A program made the position numbers and the translations under genes. Positions 1 to 7,662 of a stretch of DNA of 38,199 bases are shown in pieces. Numbering within the stretch: the first letter of the stretch is position 1; each line of letters begins with the position of its first letter. The notes beneath the pieces are model-generated. The model saw only the letters and a program-made list of their open reading frames with translations, was not told where the DNA came from and made no database searches. Where the stretch lies: IMG/VR virus record IMGVR_UViG_3300030110_001274, positions 11,887-50,085 of that record. One strand, given 5' to 3'. The DNA is from a virus.

Positions 1-1
1 T

Positions 2-121
2 TCAACATTCGGAAGTGAAGGACTGGATGTTTTTGTACCAGGTAGTGGTATAAGATTTCAAACTACTGTTTTTGTAGATGTAACTGGTACAGGATCATTA
101 ACTATAGGATACACAGGATAA
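2..121 (+). CDS. C-terminal end of a small beta-rich phage structural protein (partial)
   Basis: The frame is open from the left edge of the window to a TAA that shares its last base with the next ATG (TAATG), leaving 39 residues. They are rich in Gly, Thr, Val and Phe and contain a VPGSGIRF segment followed by alternating hydrophobic residues ending SLTIGYTG, which suggests beta strands. The ending resembles the C-terminus of the next gene (DGILF...ATATIILD against SGIRF...GSLTIGYTG), so the two may be tandem paralogues. I infer a small virion protein (decoration or fibre-like) from composition and position only; the N-terminus is outside the window. Confidence 0.55.
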   Translation, partial: STFGSEGLDVFVPGSGIRFQTTVFVDVTGTGSLTIGYTG

Positions 122-390
122 TGAAATCAGACGTAAAAGCAGTTAGAAAAACAGATGCTACATCAGTCTTTGGAGGCAGAACAAGATTAAGAGGAATAAT
201 TTTAGCTTCATCTGGATCAGCAGGTTCAGTAACTTTACAAGACGGTAATTCTGTTACACAATTTCAATGTGATGTTCCAGCTGGAGACGTGTTTTCATAT
301 AATTTAGCAGAAGATGGTATTTTGTTTGAAGGCGGTATGACCGTATCAGCAATTTCAAATGCTACTGCAACAATTATATTAGACAAGTAA
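121..390 (+). CDS. small beta-rich putative structural protein
   Basis: This 89 aa protein starts at the ATG of a TAATG overlap with the preceding gene. It has no signal peptide or membrane segment. Its make-up (many Ser, Gly, Thr, Val; strands such as SVTLQDG and ATATIILD) resembles the small jelly-roll or beta-sandwich proteins often found among marine phage neck and tail genes. Its closest relatives within the window seem to be the truncated gene just upstream and, more loosely, the 109 aa protein at 19078-19407, which has the same size class and a similar strand pattern. The specific function is not recognised; a virion role is inferred from the structural genes that follow. Confidence 0.65.
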   Translation: MKSDVKAVRKTDATSVFGGRTRLRGIILASSGSAGSVTLQDGNSVTQFQCDVPAGDVFSYNLAEDGILFEGGMTVSAISNATATIILDK

Positions 391-398
391 GGAGATAA

Positions 399-1151
399 AT
401 GGCAACGTCAGGAACTACAGCGTTCGATTTACCAATCGACGAAATAGTCGAAGAAGCATTTGAAAGAACAGGAATGCGTGGTAATAGAACAGGGTATCAA
501 TTAAAAAGCGCTAGACGTTCTTTAAATATTCTGTTGACTGAATGGAATAATAGAGGAATTAATCTTTGGAAAGTAAAATTAGCTACAATTCCATTAGTAG
601 AGGGACAAGCAGAATATACTTACGCAAATGACAATACAAATTTTCCACAAGACATAAGTGATGTATTAGAAGCTTATGTTAGAAATAACACTACAGCTAC
701 TGCACCAGTAGATACAACTTTAACAAAAATAGATAGATCAGCATACGCAGCTTTAGCTAATAAATTAGCAAAAGGAACACCATCACAATACTATGTACAA
801 AAAACAAGATACATAAGAAATGCTGCAGGTAATGTAACAGCATCACCAAGTGTATTTTTATATCAAACACCAAGTTCTTCTTTTTCAGGAACAAACTTTC
901 AATTAAAATTTTATTATGTTGCTAAAGTAGAAGATGCAGGAGCATATACAAATGAAGCAGATGTTATTCATGGTTTTATTCCATGTATGTGTTCTGGTTT
1001 AGCATATTATTTAAGTTTAAAATATTCACCAGAAACAGCTCAAGAAAATAAATTAATTTATGAAGATGAATTACAAAGAGCTTTAACTGCAGATGGTTCA
1101 AGAACATCTACACATATTACACCACAAACATTTTATGGAGATGGAGTATAA
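399..1151 (+). CDS. putative neck/tail accessory protein (P22 gp4-like)
   Basis: A 250 aa protein preceded by a clear AAGGAG ribosome binding site 8-9 bases before the ATG. The N-terminal 60 residues form predicted helices with the pattern RRSLNILLTEW followed by a VEGQAEYTY segment. This arrangement (helical bundle, then a small beta domain with a 'P...G..EY' turn) is typical of the P22 gp4 / tail accessory family, which adds to the portal and closes the capsid after DNA packaging. A C-terminal helical region (about residues 195-235) is also consistent. It shares a TAATG junction with the next gene. The family assignment is by pattern recognition; an alternative is a generic head-tail connector. 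Confidence 0.55.
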   Translation: MATSGTTAFDLPIDEIVEEAFERTGMRGNRTGYQLKSARRSLNILLTEWNNRGINLWKVKLATIPLVEGQAEYTYANDNTNFPQDISDVLEAYVRNNTTATAPVDTTLTKIDRSAYAALANKLAKGTPSQYYVQKTRYIRNAAGNVTASPSVFLYQTPSSSFSGTNFQLKFYYVAKVEDAGAYTNEADVIHGFIPCMCSGLAYYLSLKYSPETAQENKLIYEDELQRALTADGSRTSTHITPQTFYGDGV

Positions 1152-1957
1152 TGGCATTTGCAAAAGGTAGATACGCAAAAGCAATATCAGATAGATCTGG
1201 TATGGAATTTCCATATAATGAAATGGTAAAAGAATGGACAGGTGCATTAGTTCATATTTCTGAATTTGAACCTAAACAACCACAACTACAACCACCTTAT
1301 CATAGAGGAGATCCACAAGCTTTATTAAACCCAAGACCAGATAGAAAACAATTACCAACATCAACTTTAATGGGTGCTAATCCATTTACAACAAATGGAT
1401 CAACTACTGTAACTGTATTTCAACAAGATCATGGTTTTTCTGCAAATGATATTGTTAGATTTATGGATGTAAATATTTCACCTATTGCAGGATTAACTTC
1501 TAATGTTTTTAATTTAGAAACAACATTAAATGGAGCATTAGCTGCAAATGCAACTACAATTCCTTTAGTTGATGATTCTGATTTTCCAACTTCAGGTTAT
1601 GTTTACATAAGAGAAATTCCAGATGCAGTAAACCCAGGACAATATATTAGTGAAGTAATTAAATACACAGGTAAAGCTGGTGGAGCATTGACAGGATTAA
1701 CAAGAGGAACTTCTGCACCTTTCTTTGGTGTATCTCCTGCAACTACAACTGCACAAGCATTTAGTTCTGGAATAAAAGTTTTTGGTGGTAGAGCAGTTAC
1801 ACCTGTTATAGAACAAAGATTAAATCAAAGAGGAGTATTAGAAAACTTTAGTGATAAATACACATTTACAGTTCCTAATGCTGCAAGTGGTAATGCAAGT
1901 GGTGGTGGGTTTCCAATATTTGTAGGACCAGTAAGTACTTCGAGGGCATTATCATAA
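1151..1957 (+). CDS. virion structural protein of a marine phage family
   Basis: This 268 aa protein has a characteristic N-terminus (AKAISDRSGMEFPYNEMVKEW at about residues 9-29, followed by a Pro/Gln-rich stretch KQPQLQPP) that I recognise from structural proteins of many marine podoviruses and siphoviruses; the family has no settled function. The rest is Gly/Thr/Ala-rich and probably beta-structured, with a segment around residues 130-175 describing an 'interface' pattern (IPLVDDSDFP...YVYIREI). It lies between two putative neck proteins and is joined by TAATG overlaps on both sides, so it is probably made with them and may form part of the neck or a head-binding portion of the tail fibres. 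Confidence 0.6.
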   Translation: MAFAKGRYAKAISDRSGMEFPYNEMVKEWTGALVHISEFEPKQPQLQPPYHRGDPQALLNPRPDRKQLPTSTLMGANPFTTNGSTTVTVFQQDHGFSANDIVRFMDVNISPIAGLTSNVFNLETTLNGALAANATTIPLVDDSDFPTSGYVYIREIPDAVNPGQYISEVIKYTGKAGGALTGLTRGTSAPFFGVSPATTTAQAFSSGIKVFGGRAVTPVIEQRLNQRGVLENFSDKYTFTVPNAASGNASGGGFPIFVGPVSTSRALS

Positions 1958-2640
1958 TGGCATATACTTTAACAAATTTACAAGATGATATTAGAAACTA
2001 TACAGAAGTAGATACTTCTGTTTTATCAACAGCTGTAATAAATAGAATTATAGAAAATGCAGAAAATAAAATTTATAGAGCTGTAGATTCTGATGCAGAT
2101 AGATTTTATGCAACGTCAAATACTGTTAATGGTAATAGATATGTAACAATACCATCAGATCTTAGAATTATAAGATATGTACAAATTAAAGATTCTACAG
2201 ATGGAAATAAACAAAAATTTTTAGAACAAAGAGATACTAGTTTTATGGCTGAATATTATGATACTCCAGGAACAGCTTCTGGTGTACCAAAGTATTATGC
2301 TAACTGGGATGCTAATTTTTGGGCTTTAGCGCCTACTCCAAATGCTGCTTATGAGATTACAATGGCATATATTAAGCAGCCTACTAGTTTAACAGATAGC
2401 AGTGTGAGTGGTAGTGGAACTTATTTATCTAACAAATATGCAGATTTACTTTTATATGGTTCTCTAGTAGAAGCGTATGGATACTTGAAAGGTCCTGCAG
2501 ATATGATACAATATTATACACAGGCTTACAATCAAGCTATAGAAACGTATGCGATCGAACAACAAGGTCGAAGACGCAGAGGCGAATATGAAGATGGTGT
2601 TATTCGAACTCCTCTTAAATCAGTCAACCCATCACAATAG
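1957..2640 (+). CDS. putative head-tail adaptor protein (SU10 adaptor-like)
   Basis: A 227 aa protein beginning with a helical segment (LTNLQDDIRNYTEVDTSVLS, then INRIIENAENKIYRA) and followed by a beta region with VTIPSDLRIIRYVQI and a helical C-terminus. This helix-beta-helix plan and the 'AE.KI.R..D.D' pattern match adaptor proteins of the phage SU10 type, which form a dodecameric ring below the portal. The location next to a gp4-like gene supports a neck role. The C-terminus is basic (QQGRRRRGEYE). The start is at a TAATG overlap. Family call from memory of the pattern; a profile search would settle it. Confidence 0.6.
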   Translation: MAYTLTNLQDDIRNYTEVDTSVLSTAVINRIIENAENKIYRAVDSDADRFYATSNTVNGNRYVTIPSDLRIIRYVQIKDSTDGNKQKFLEQRDTSFMAEYYDTPGTASGVPKYYANWDANFWALAPTPNAAYEITMAYIKQPTSLTDSSVSGSGTYLSNKYADLLLYGSLVEAYGYLKGPADMIQYYTQAYNQAIETYAIEQQGRRRRGEYEDGVIRTPLKSVNPSQ

Positions 2641-2650
2641 GAGATAAAAT

Positions 2651-3103
2651 ATGGCAAACATAGTACCTGACTCGTTTAAAACTGGATTATTAAAAGGCAC
2701 TTTTAATTTTGATACCTCTGGTAATGGCGGAAACGCTTTTAAACTTGCTTTGTACACTAGCATCTCATCTTACAGCGCATCATCAACAGCGTACCTAGCT
2801 GGTACAGGAAATGGTGAAGTTAGTTCTTCTGGAACAAGCTACACAGCTGGTGGTAATGCATTAACAAACAGTGGAGTATCAGTTTCATCAAACATCGCTT
2901 TTATAGATTTTTCTGATTTAACTTTTCCATCTGTTACGTTAACTGCTGCAGGAGCTGCTATTTACAAAACTACTGGCGGTGGAAACGAATTAGTTATGGT
3001 TCTAGATTTTGGTGGAAATAAAACGGCAACGAATGGTGATTTTGTCATTCAGTTCCCTACTAATGATTCATCAAATGCGATTCTTAGAATTGGTAACGCG
3101 TAA
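2651..3103 (+). CDS. conserved phage structural protein (tail/fibre associated)
   Basis: A 150 aa protein with an AGGAG ribosome binding site in the 10-base gap after the adaptor gene. It starts MANIVPDSFKTGLLKGTFNF and contains FKLALYTS, YTAGGNALTNSGV and a late VLDFGGNKTA segment. I recognise this series as a widespread family in tail regions of marine and other phages, always without an assigned function. It is beta-rich, without membrane segments. The position between neck genes and the fibre cassettes suggests a component of the tail tip or fibre attachment; this is inference. Confidence 0.65.
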   Translation: MANIVPDSFKTGLLKGTFNFDTSGNGGNAFKLALYTSISSYSASSTAYLAGTGNGEVSSSGTSYTAGGNALTNSGVSVSSNIAFIDFSDLTFPSVTLTAAGAAIYKTTGGGNELVMVLDFGGNKTATNGDFVIQFPTNDSSNAILRIGNA

Positions 3104-3121
3104 TAGTAAGGATAAATAGAA

Positions 3122-3577
3122 ATGGCTTTTGTACTTAACGATAGAGTTAAACAGACTAGTACGTCTACTGGTACAGGAACAATTAACTTAACCGGAACTG
3201 AAACAGGTTTCGAAACTTTTGTAACTGGAATCGGTGATGGTAATAGTTGTTTTTATGCTATAGCAAACGATGGAACTTCTGAATTTGAGGTTGGTATTGG
3301 AACAGTAACTGATGCGGCTACTGATACACTTTCAAGAACTACAATTATCTCCTCTTCAAACTCAGATAATGCTGTTAACTTTTCAGCTGGAACAAAAACT
3401 GTTTTTTGTACATACCCTGCAAAAAGAGCACCATCTGCAGCGATGACAGCAACTACATATGTTAATACACATTCAGCAACAATATCTGATACACAAACAA
3501 TGGAGTCTGGAGTTTTAGCAGGACCAGTAACAGTATCAGGTAGTGTTACAGTAACAGGAACGTTAGTAATTATATAA
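3122..3577 (+). CDS. conserved phage tail/fibre-associated structural protein
   Basis: A 151 aa protein preceded by AAGGA. The N-terminal 100 residues follow a recognisable phage pattern: an LNDRVKQTSTSTGTG opening, a GDGNSCFYAI strand, FEVGIGTV, then TIISSSNSDNAVNFSAGTK and an FCTYPA ending. The C-terminal tail (about residues 115-151) is a run of alternating Val/Thr/Ser, likely strands. In related phages this family precedes tail-fibre genes and is thought to be a collar-like adaptor domain, but no activity is known. It is joined to the first Ig-like gene by a TAATG overlap. Confidence 0.6.
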   Translation: MAFVLNDRVKQTSTSTGTGTINLTGTETGFETFVTGIGDGNSCFYAIANDGTSEFEVGIGTVTDAATDTLSRTTIISSSNSDNAVNFSAGTKTVFCTYPAKRAPSAAMTATTYVNTHSATISDTQTMESGVLAGPVTVSGSVTVTGTLVII

Positions 3578-4371
3578 TGAGTCAAATAGAAGTAGATAAA
3601 ATAATACCTCAATCTGGAACAGCATTACAAGCTGGTGAAAATGGTGATACAATTACAGTACCATCAGGCGCTACTTTAAATTTAACAAACGCTACAGTTA
3701 CATATCCAGATGGTTCTGTGCAAAACGTAGATCTTGCAAACTCTTCTATTACAATAAACGGATCAGCTGTATCTTTAGGTGGATCTGTTACAATTGGTGA
3801 AACAAAACCAACTATAGGAAGTATTAATCCAAGTGTAATTGAAAACACACAAACAGCTGTAACAATAACAGGAACAAATTTTATATCCGTTCCTACTGTT
3901 GAAGCAATTAGTTCCACAGGTGCAATTACAAGAGCAGACACAGTTTCTTTTACAAGTGCAACAACGATTGTTGCTAACTTTACTTTAGCCGTTGATGGCA
4001 CTTATTTTATTAGAGTTGAGAATAATGATGGTAATGCGGTAAGGTCATCCTCTGCATTATTAACGGTTTCAGACGCTCCAGCGTGGACTACAGGTGCTGG
4101 ATCTTTAGGATCAAATGCTGCAGGATCTTCAATTTCATATACAGTAGCAGCAACGAATGCTACTTCTTTTGCAAAAGTATCAGGAACTTTTCCTGGTGGT
4201 GTATCTATTAATTCAGGTTCAGGTGTGATATCAGGTACAGAGAGTGGTGCAACTTCAGAGACTACATATAGTTTCACTATTCGAGCAACTGACGCTCAGG
4301 GTCAAACGGCGGACAGAGCGTTTAGTATAACAGTAACAGTAGGAATTAATAACTCAGGACAGTTTAACTAA
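3577..4371 (+). CDS. Ig-like tail fibre protein, cassette copy 1
   Basis: First gene of the first receptor-binding cassette (264 aa). The N-terminal 40 residues show the marine phage fibre signature IEVDKI.PQSGT...GENGDTITVPSGA. Residues ~75-168 look like an IPT/TIG-type Ig fold (KPTIGSINPSVIENT, ITGTNF, ending LLTVSDAP). Residues ~175-264 look like a cadherin-like 'putative Ig' domain (FPGGVSINSGSGVISGT, then YSFTIRATDAQGQTADR). Paralogues lie at 6844-7662 and 10050-11231. Residues 133-168 are identical in sequence to the same positions of copy 2. Likely a fibre shaft or spacer protein; receptor binding is inferred. Confidence 0.7.
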   Translation: MSQIEVDKIIPQSGTALQAGENGDTITVPSGATLNLTNATVTYPDGSVQNVDLANSSITINGSAVSLGGSVTIGETKPTIGSINPSVIENTQTAVTITGTNFISVPTVEAISSTGAITRADTVSFTSATTIVANFTLAVDGTYFIRVENNDGNAVRSSSALLTVSDAPAWTTGAGSLGSNAAGSSISYTVAATNATSFAKVSGTFPGGVSINSGSGVISGTESGATSETTYSFTIRATDAQGQTADRAFSITVTVGINNSGQFN

Positions 4372-5759
4372 TGGCTAATACTTTTATTACAAAAACAACT
4401 GGAACATCTACAAATGTAGATAAATGTACTTTTTCTGCTTGGGTAAAAAGAGGAAATTTAAGTAGCTCAGATCATATACTTATGGGTCAATATACTGATG
4501 CCAATAATAGAGGAAAAATTTTAATCAGTGATAATCAACTTGCTTATTTTCAAAAAACAGGTGGCAGTACAACTGCTAATGCTAAAGCAACTAGACAATT
4601 AAGAGATACTAATGCTTGGTATCATATTGTTCTTGCTTTTGATTCAACTCAATCAACAGCAGCAGATAGAATAAAATTTTATGTTAATGGTGTTCAAGAA
4701 ACAGTATTTTCTAATACAGATTATGGAGCTCAAAACGAAAATGTTAGAATTAATGAAAGTTCAGTACCTATATTTATAGGACAAGATGGAAATAGTGCAC
4801 ATTATTTTGATGGTCAGATGGCGCATGTTCACTTTGTAGATGGAACAGCATACCCAGCTTCTACATTTGGCGAAACAGATACTACGTCAGGAATATGGAA
4901 ACCAAAAACTAATCCAACAGTTACTTATGGAAATAATGGTTTCTTTTTAAAATTTGAAAACAATGGTAATTTAGATTTAGATAGTAGTGGAAACAACTTA
5001 ACATTTTCTACATCAGGAGCACTAACTCAAAATACAGATACACCTAGTAATAATTTTTCTACACTTAATCCATTATTATGTGGTACAGGAACTGGAAATG
5101 ATGCTGCAGTTCATACTGCTGGTAGTACTAGAGTAGATGTTGGAAATAATGTTTGGAGAACAGTTACAAGTTCAGTTGCTTTACATTCAGGCAAATGGTA
5201 TTTTGAAGGATTTGGTACATCACAAGCATCAGCATATCAACATTATGGAATTACTTCTATAAACAAATTTGAACAAGACCAAACTATGCCTGACAAAGAA
5301 ATTAACGAAGAACAAAATGGTTATGCTTATGGTTATTATGGAAACAACGGACAAATTTATTATTCAACACCATCAGCAAGATCAAATGGAGCTTATGGAT
5401 CATCTTATGGTGCATCTGATTATGTAGGTATATTTGTAGATTTAGATAACAATAAATTATATGTTTCTAAAAATGGTACACTTGCAAATAGTGGAACAGG
5501 ATATGATATTAATGCTGCTGGAAAACCATATTTATTAGCTATGTCAGTTTATGGTGCAAATGCACAAATTAATTTTGGTTCAGGAACATTTGGATATTCA
5601 GGAACAAGTTATGCTAAATTAACTGGTACAACATATGCAGATGCTAACGGACATGGAGTATTTAAATATTCACCTAATCAAGGCGGTGCTGCTAACTTTG
5701 ACAGTGCAGCTAAAAACTTTTACGCATTAAACACTAAAAACATAAAGGAGTTTGGATAA
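4371..5759 (+). CDS. LamG + SPRY-like lectin-type tail protein, cassette copy 1
   Basis: A 462 aa protein with two recognisable beta-sandwich parts. Residues 1-200 are concanavalin/LamG-like: FSAWVKRG near residue 20, NAWYHIVLAFD near 80, an NGVQ turn near 105 and HVHFVDGTAY near 153. Residues ~250-455 look like a SPRY/B30.2 fold, with GKWYFEG near 274 and VGIFVDLDNNKLYVSKNG around residues 355-372. LamG and SPRY domains bind sugars or peptides, so surface glycan recognition is the likely role. Both neighbours are joined by TAATG overlaps. Paralogues lie at 7662-8990 and 11231-12628; this copy differs from the other two at its C-terminus. Confidence 0.7.
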   Translation: MANTFITKTTGTSTNVDKCTFSAWVKRGNLSSSDHILMGQYTDANNRGKILISDNQLAYFQKTGGSTTANAKATRQLRDTNAWYHIVLAFDSTQSTAADRIKFYVNGVQETVFSNTDYGAQNENVRINESSVPIFIGQDGNSAHYFDGQMAHVHFVDGTAYPASTFGETDTTSGIWKPKTNPTVTYGNNGFFLKFENNGNLDLDSSGNNLTFSTSGALTQNTDTPSNNFSTLNPLLCGTGTGNDAAVHTAGSTRVDVGNNVWRTVTSSVALHSGKWYFEGFGTSQASAYQHYGITSINKFEQDQTMPDKEINEEQNGYAYGYYGNNGQIYYSTPSARSNGAYGSSYGASDYVGIFVDLDNNKLYVSKNGTLANSGTGYDINAAGKPYLLAMSVYGANAQINFGSGTFGYSGTSYAKLTGTTYADANGHGVFKYSPNQGGAANFDSAAKNFYALNTKNIKEFG

Positions 5760-6841
5760 TGGCCTATATAACTTTTCAACCTAGAGATCATTTTAGAACA
5801 GTGCTTTATACTGGTAATGCTTCTAATGATAAAGCAATTACATATTCAGAAAGTACAAATATGAAACCTGATTTTGTTTGGATTAAAAGTAGAGCAAATG
5901 ATTCTTACGATCATATGCTATTTGATAGAGTAAGACAAGGTTCTGATTCTCAACCTTTTGATATAAGAGCTAATCAAAATAATGCACAAAGCACAGATAC
6001 TTCAGGATTAAAAACTTTTGATACTAATGGTTTTACTTTAAACAATGGTGGTTATGTAAATCATGCATCAAACTTTGTTGCTTGGACTTGGAAAGCTACT
6101 AATTCAGCAGGTTCAGCAAATAGTGATGGTAGTATTAGTTCTACTGTAGCAGCTAACACATCAAGTGGATTTTCAATAGTTAAATATACTGGAACAGGTT
6201 CAAATGCCACTATTGGTCATGGTCTTAATACTGCACCAAAAGCCATATTTGTAAAAAAATATAGCACAACACAATCTTGGAGATGTGGTCATGTAGGACT
6301 AGCTGGTACAAGTGGTTGGGATTATGGAAATAATTTAAATAATAATAGTGAAAGATACGATAGCGCTACTTACTGGCAAGATACAGCACCAACAACTTCT
6401 GTATTTAGTGTTGGAACAGATACTGAAGTTAATGGAAATGGTGCTACTCATATTGCTTATTGTTTTAGCGAAGTTAAAGGTATGTGTAAAATAGGTCAAT
6501 ATATAGGAAATGGTAATTCAAATGGTCCGTTCATACATACTGGATTTCAACCTGCTTTTTTATTAATTAAAAAAAGATCAGGTGGAACAGCTAGTTGGGT
6601 TATAACAGATAACAGAAGAAGTAATTCTTTTAACCCACAAGATAGACTTTTATTTCCTGATAATGGTGATAACGAAGATGGTTCAGGAGAAACTTATCAT
6701 TGGGATTTTTTATCAAATGGAGTTAAAATTAGAACAACATCAAACAGTTATGGTAATGGTAGTGGTCAAGCATATACATACTTGGCTTACGCAGAATTTC
6801 CTTTTGTAGCATCAAATGGAGATCCAGTAACAGCAAGATAA
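5759..6841 (+). CDS. tail protein with three internal GxxP...K units, cassette copy 1 (DUF7483-like)
   Basis: A 360 aa protein of a family common beside marine phage fibre genes (I believe DUF7483; unverified). It contains three related units, each with a Pro-containing turn and an aromatic strand ending in Lys: MKPDFVWIK, APKAIFVKK and GFQPAFLLIKK. A TGTGSNATIGHGL motif precedes the second unit, and a cytoplasmic-type IAYCFSEVKG precedes the third. The last residues, FVASNGDPVTAR, match the ends of the two paralogues. It closes cassette 1; the next gene begins 2 bases after its stop, unlike the overlapping junctions inside the cassette. A spike or fibre tip role is inferred. Confidence 0.65.
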   Translation: MAYITFQPRDHFRTVLYTGNASNDKAITYSESTNMKPDFVWIKSRANDSYDHMLFDRVRQGSDSQPFDIRANQNNAQSTDTSGLKTFDTNGFTLNNGGYVNHASNFVAWTWKATNSAGSANSDGSISSTVAANTSSGFSIVKYTGTGSNATIGHGLNTAPKAIFVKKYSTTQSWRCGHVGLAGTSGWDYGNNLNNNSERYDSATYWQDTAPTTSVFSVGTDTEVNGNGATHIAYCFSEVKGMCKIGQYIGNGNSNGPFIHTGFQPAFLLIKKRSGGTASWVITDNRRSNSFNPQDRLLFPDNGDNEDGSGETYHWDFLSNGVKIRTTSNSYGNGSGQAYTYLAYAEFPFVASNGDPVTAR

Positions 6842-6843
6842 TT

Positions 6844-7662
6844 ATGAGTGAAGTAAAAGTAAATAAAGTAAGTCCACGATCCGGAACAGGAGTTCAGCTA
6901 GGAGATGCTGGCGATACAATAACTGTACCAAATAGTGCAAACTTAACAGTTGGCGGTACACTCACTGCAACAACAGGTGGTGGAGTTGCAAACGCTGCTT
7001 TAGCAAACTCATCTATTACAATTAATGGATCTGCAGTTTCTCTTGGAGGATCTGTAACTATAGGTGAAACTAAACCAACTATTTCAGGAATTAGTCCATC
7101 AACAATAGAAAACACAGCGACTAACGTTGTTATCTCAGGAACTAATTTTGTATCGGTTCCACAAGTTGATGCGATCAGTTCTACAGGAGCTGTTACCATA
7201 GCTAACTCAGTTTCATTTTCAAGCGCTACATCTATTACAGCAAACTTCACTTTAGCTGTTGATGGTACATATTTTATAAGAGTTGAGAACAACGATGGTA
7301 ATGCTGTTAGAAGTTCATCAGCACTTTTAACTGTATCTGATGCACCAGGCTGGACAACAGGAGCTGGTTCGTTAGGAACAATAGCTGGAAACTTTTCAGG
7401 AACAGTTGCAACAGTAGCTGCTTCTGGTGACACAGTAACTTTTAGTGAAACAACATCTGTATTAACAAATGCTTCTCAAGCTAATTGTACTTTAAATTCA
7501 TCAACAGGTGTGATATCAACAACTGACTTTGGTGGTGCGAGTACAACGCCAACAACTTACAATTTTACCTTAAGAGCTACGGATGCTCAGGGACAAACAG
7601 CTGATCGAGCATTTAGTCTGACATCTAGCTTTGGAGCAACTGGAGGAGCACAATTTAACTAA
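6844..7662 (+). CDS. Ig-like tail fibre protein, cassette copy 2 (apparent chimera of copies 1 and 3)
   Basis: A 272 aa paralogue of the protein at 3577-4371. The N-terminal part (VKVNKVSPRSGT, GDTITVP, SSITINGSAVSLGGSVTI) follows copy 1, including 36 identical residues at 133-168. The C-terminal part (GSLGTIAGNFSGTVATVAA, QANCTLNSSTGVI, DFGGAST, LTSSFGA) instead follows copy 3 at 10050-11231 and is unlike copy 1. The final 'RATDAQGQTADRAF' stretch again matches copy 1. It therefore looks like a mosaic of the other two. It starts 2 bases after the cassette 1 stop. The role is as for copy 1: Ig-like shaft or spacer. Confidence 0.7.
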   Translation: MSEVKVNKVSPRSGTGVQLGDAGDTITVPNSANLTVGGTLTATTGGGVANAALANSSITINGSAVSLGGSVTIGETKPTISGISPSTIENTATNVVISGTNFVSVPQVDAISSTGAVTIANSVSFSSATSITANFTLAVDGTYFIRVENNDGNAVRSSSALLTVSDAPGWTTGAGSLGTIAGNFSGTVATVAASGDTVTFSETTSVLTNASQANCTLNSSTGVISTTDFGGASTTPTTYNFTLRATDAQGQTADRAFSLTSSFGATGGAQFN

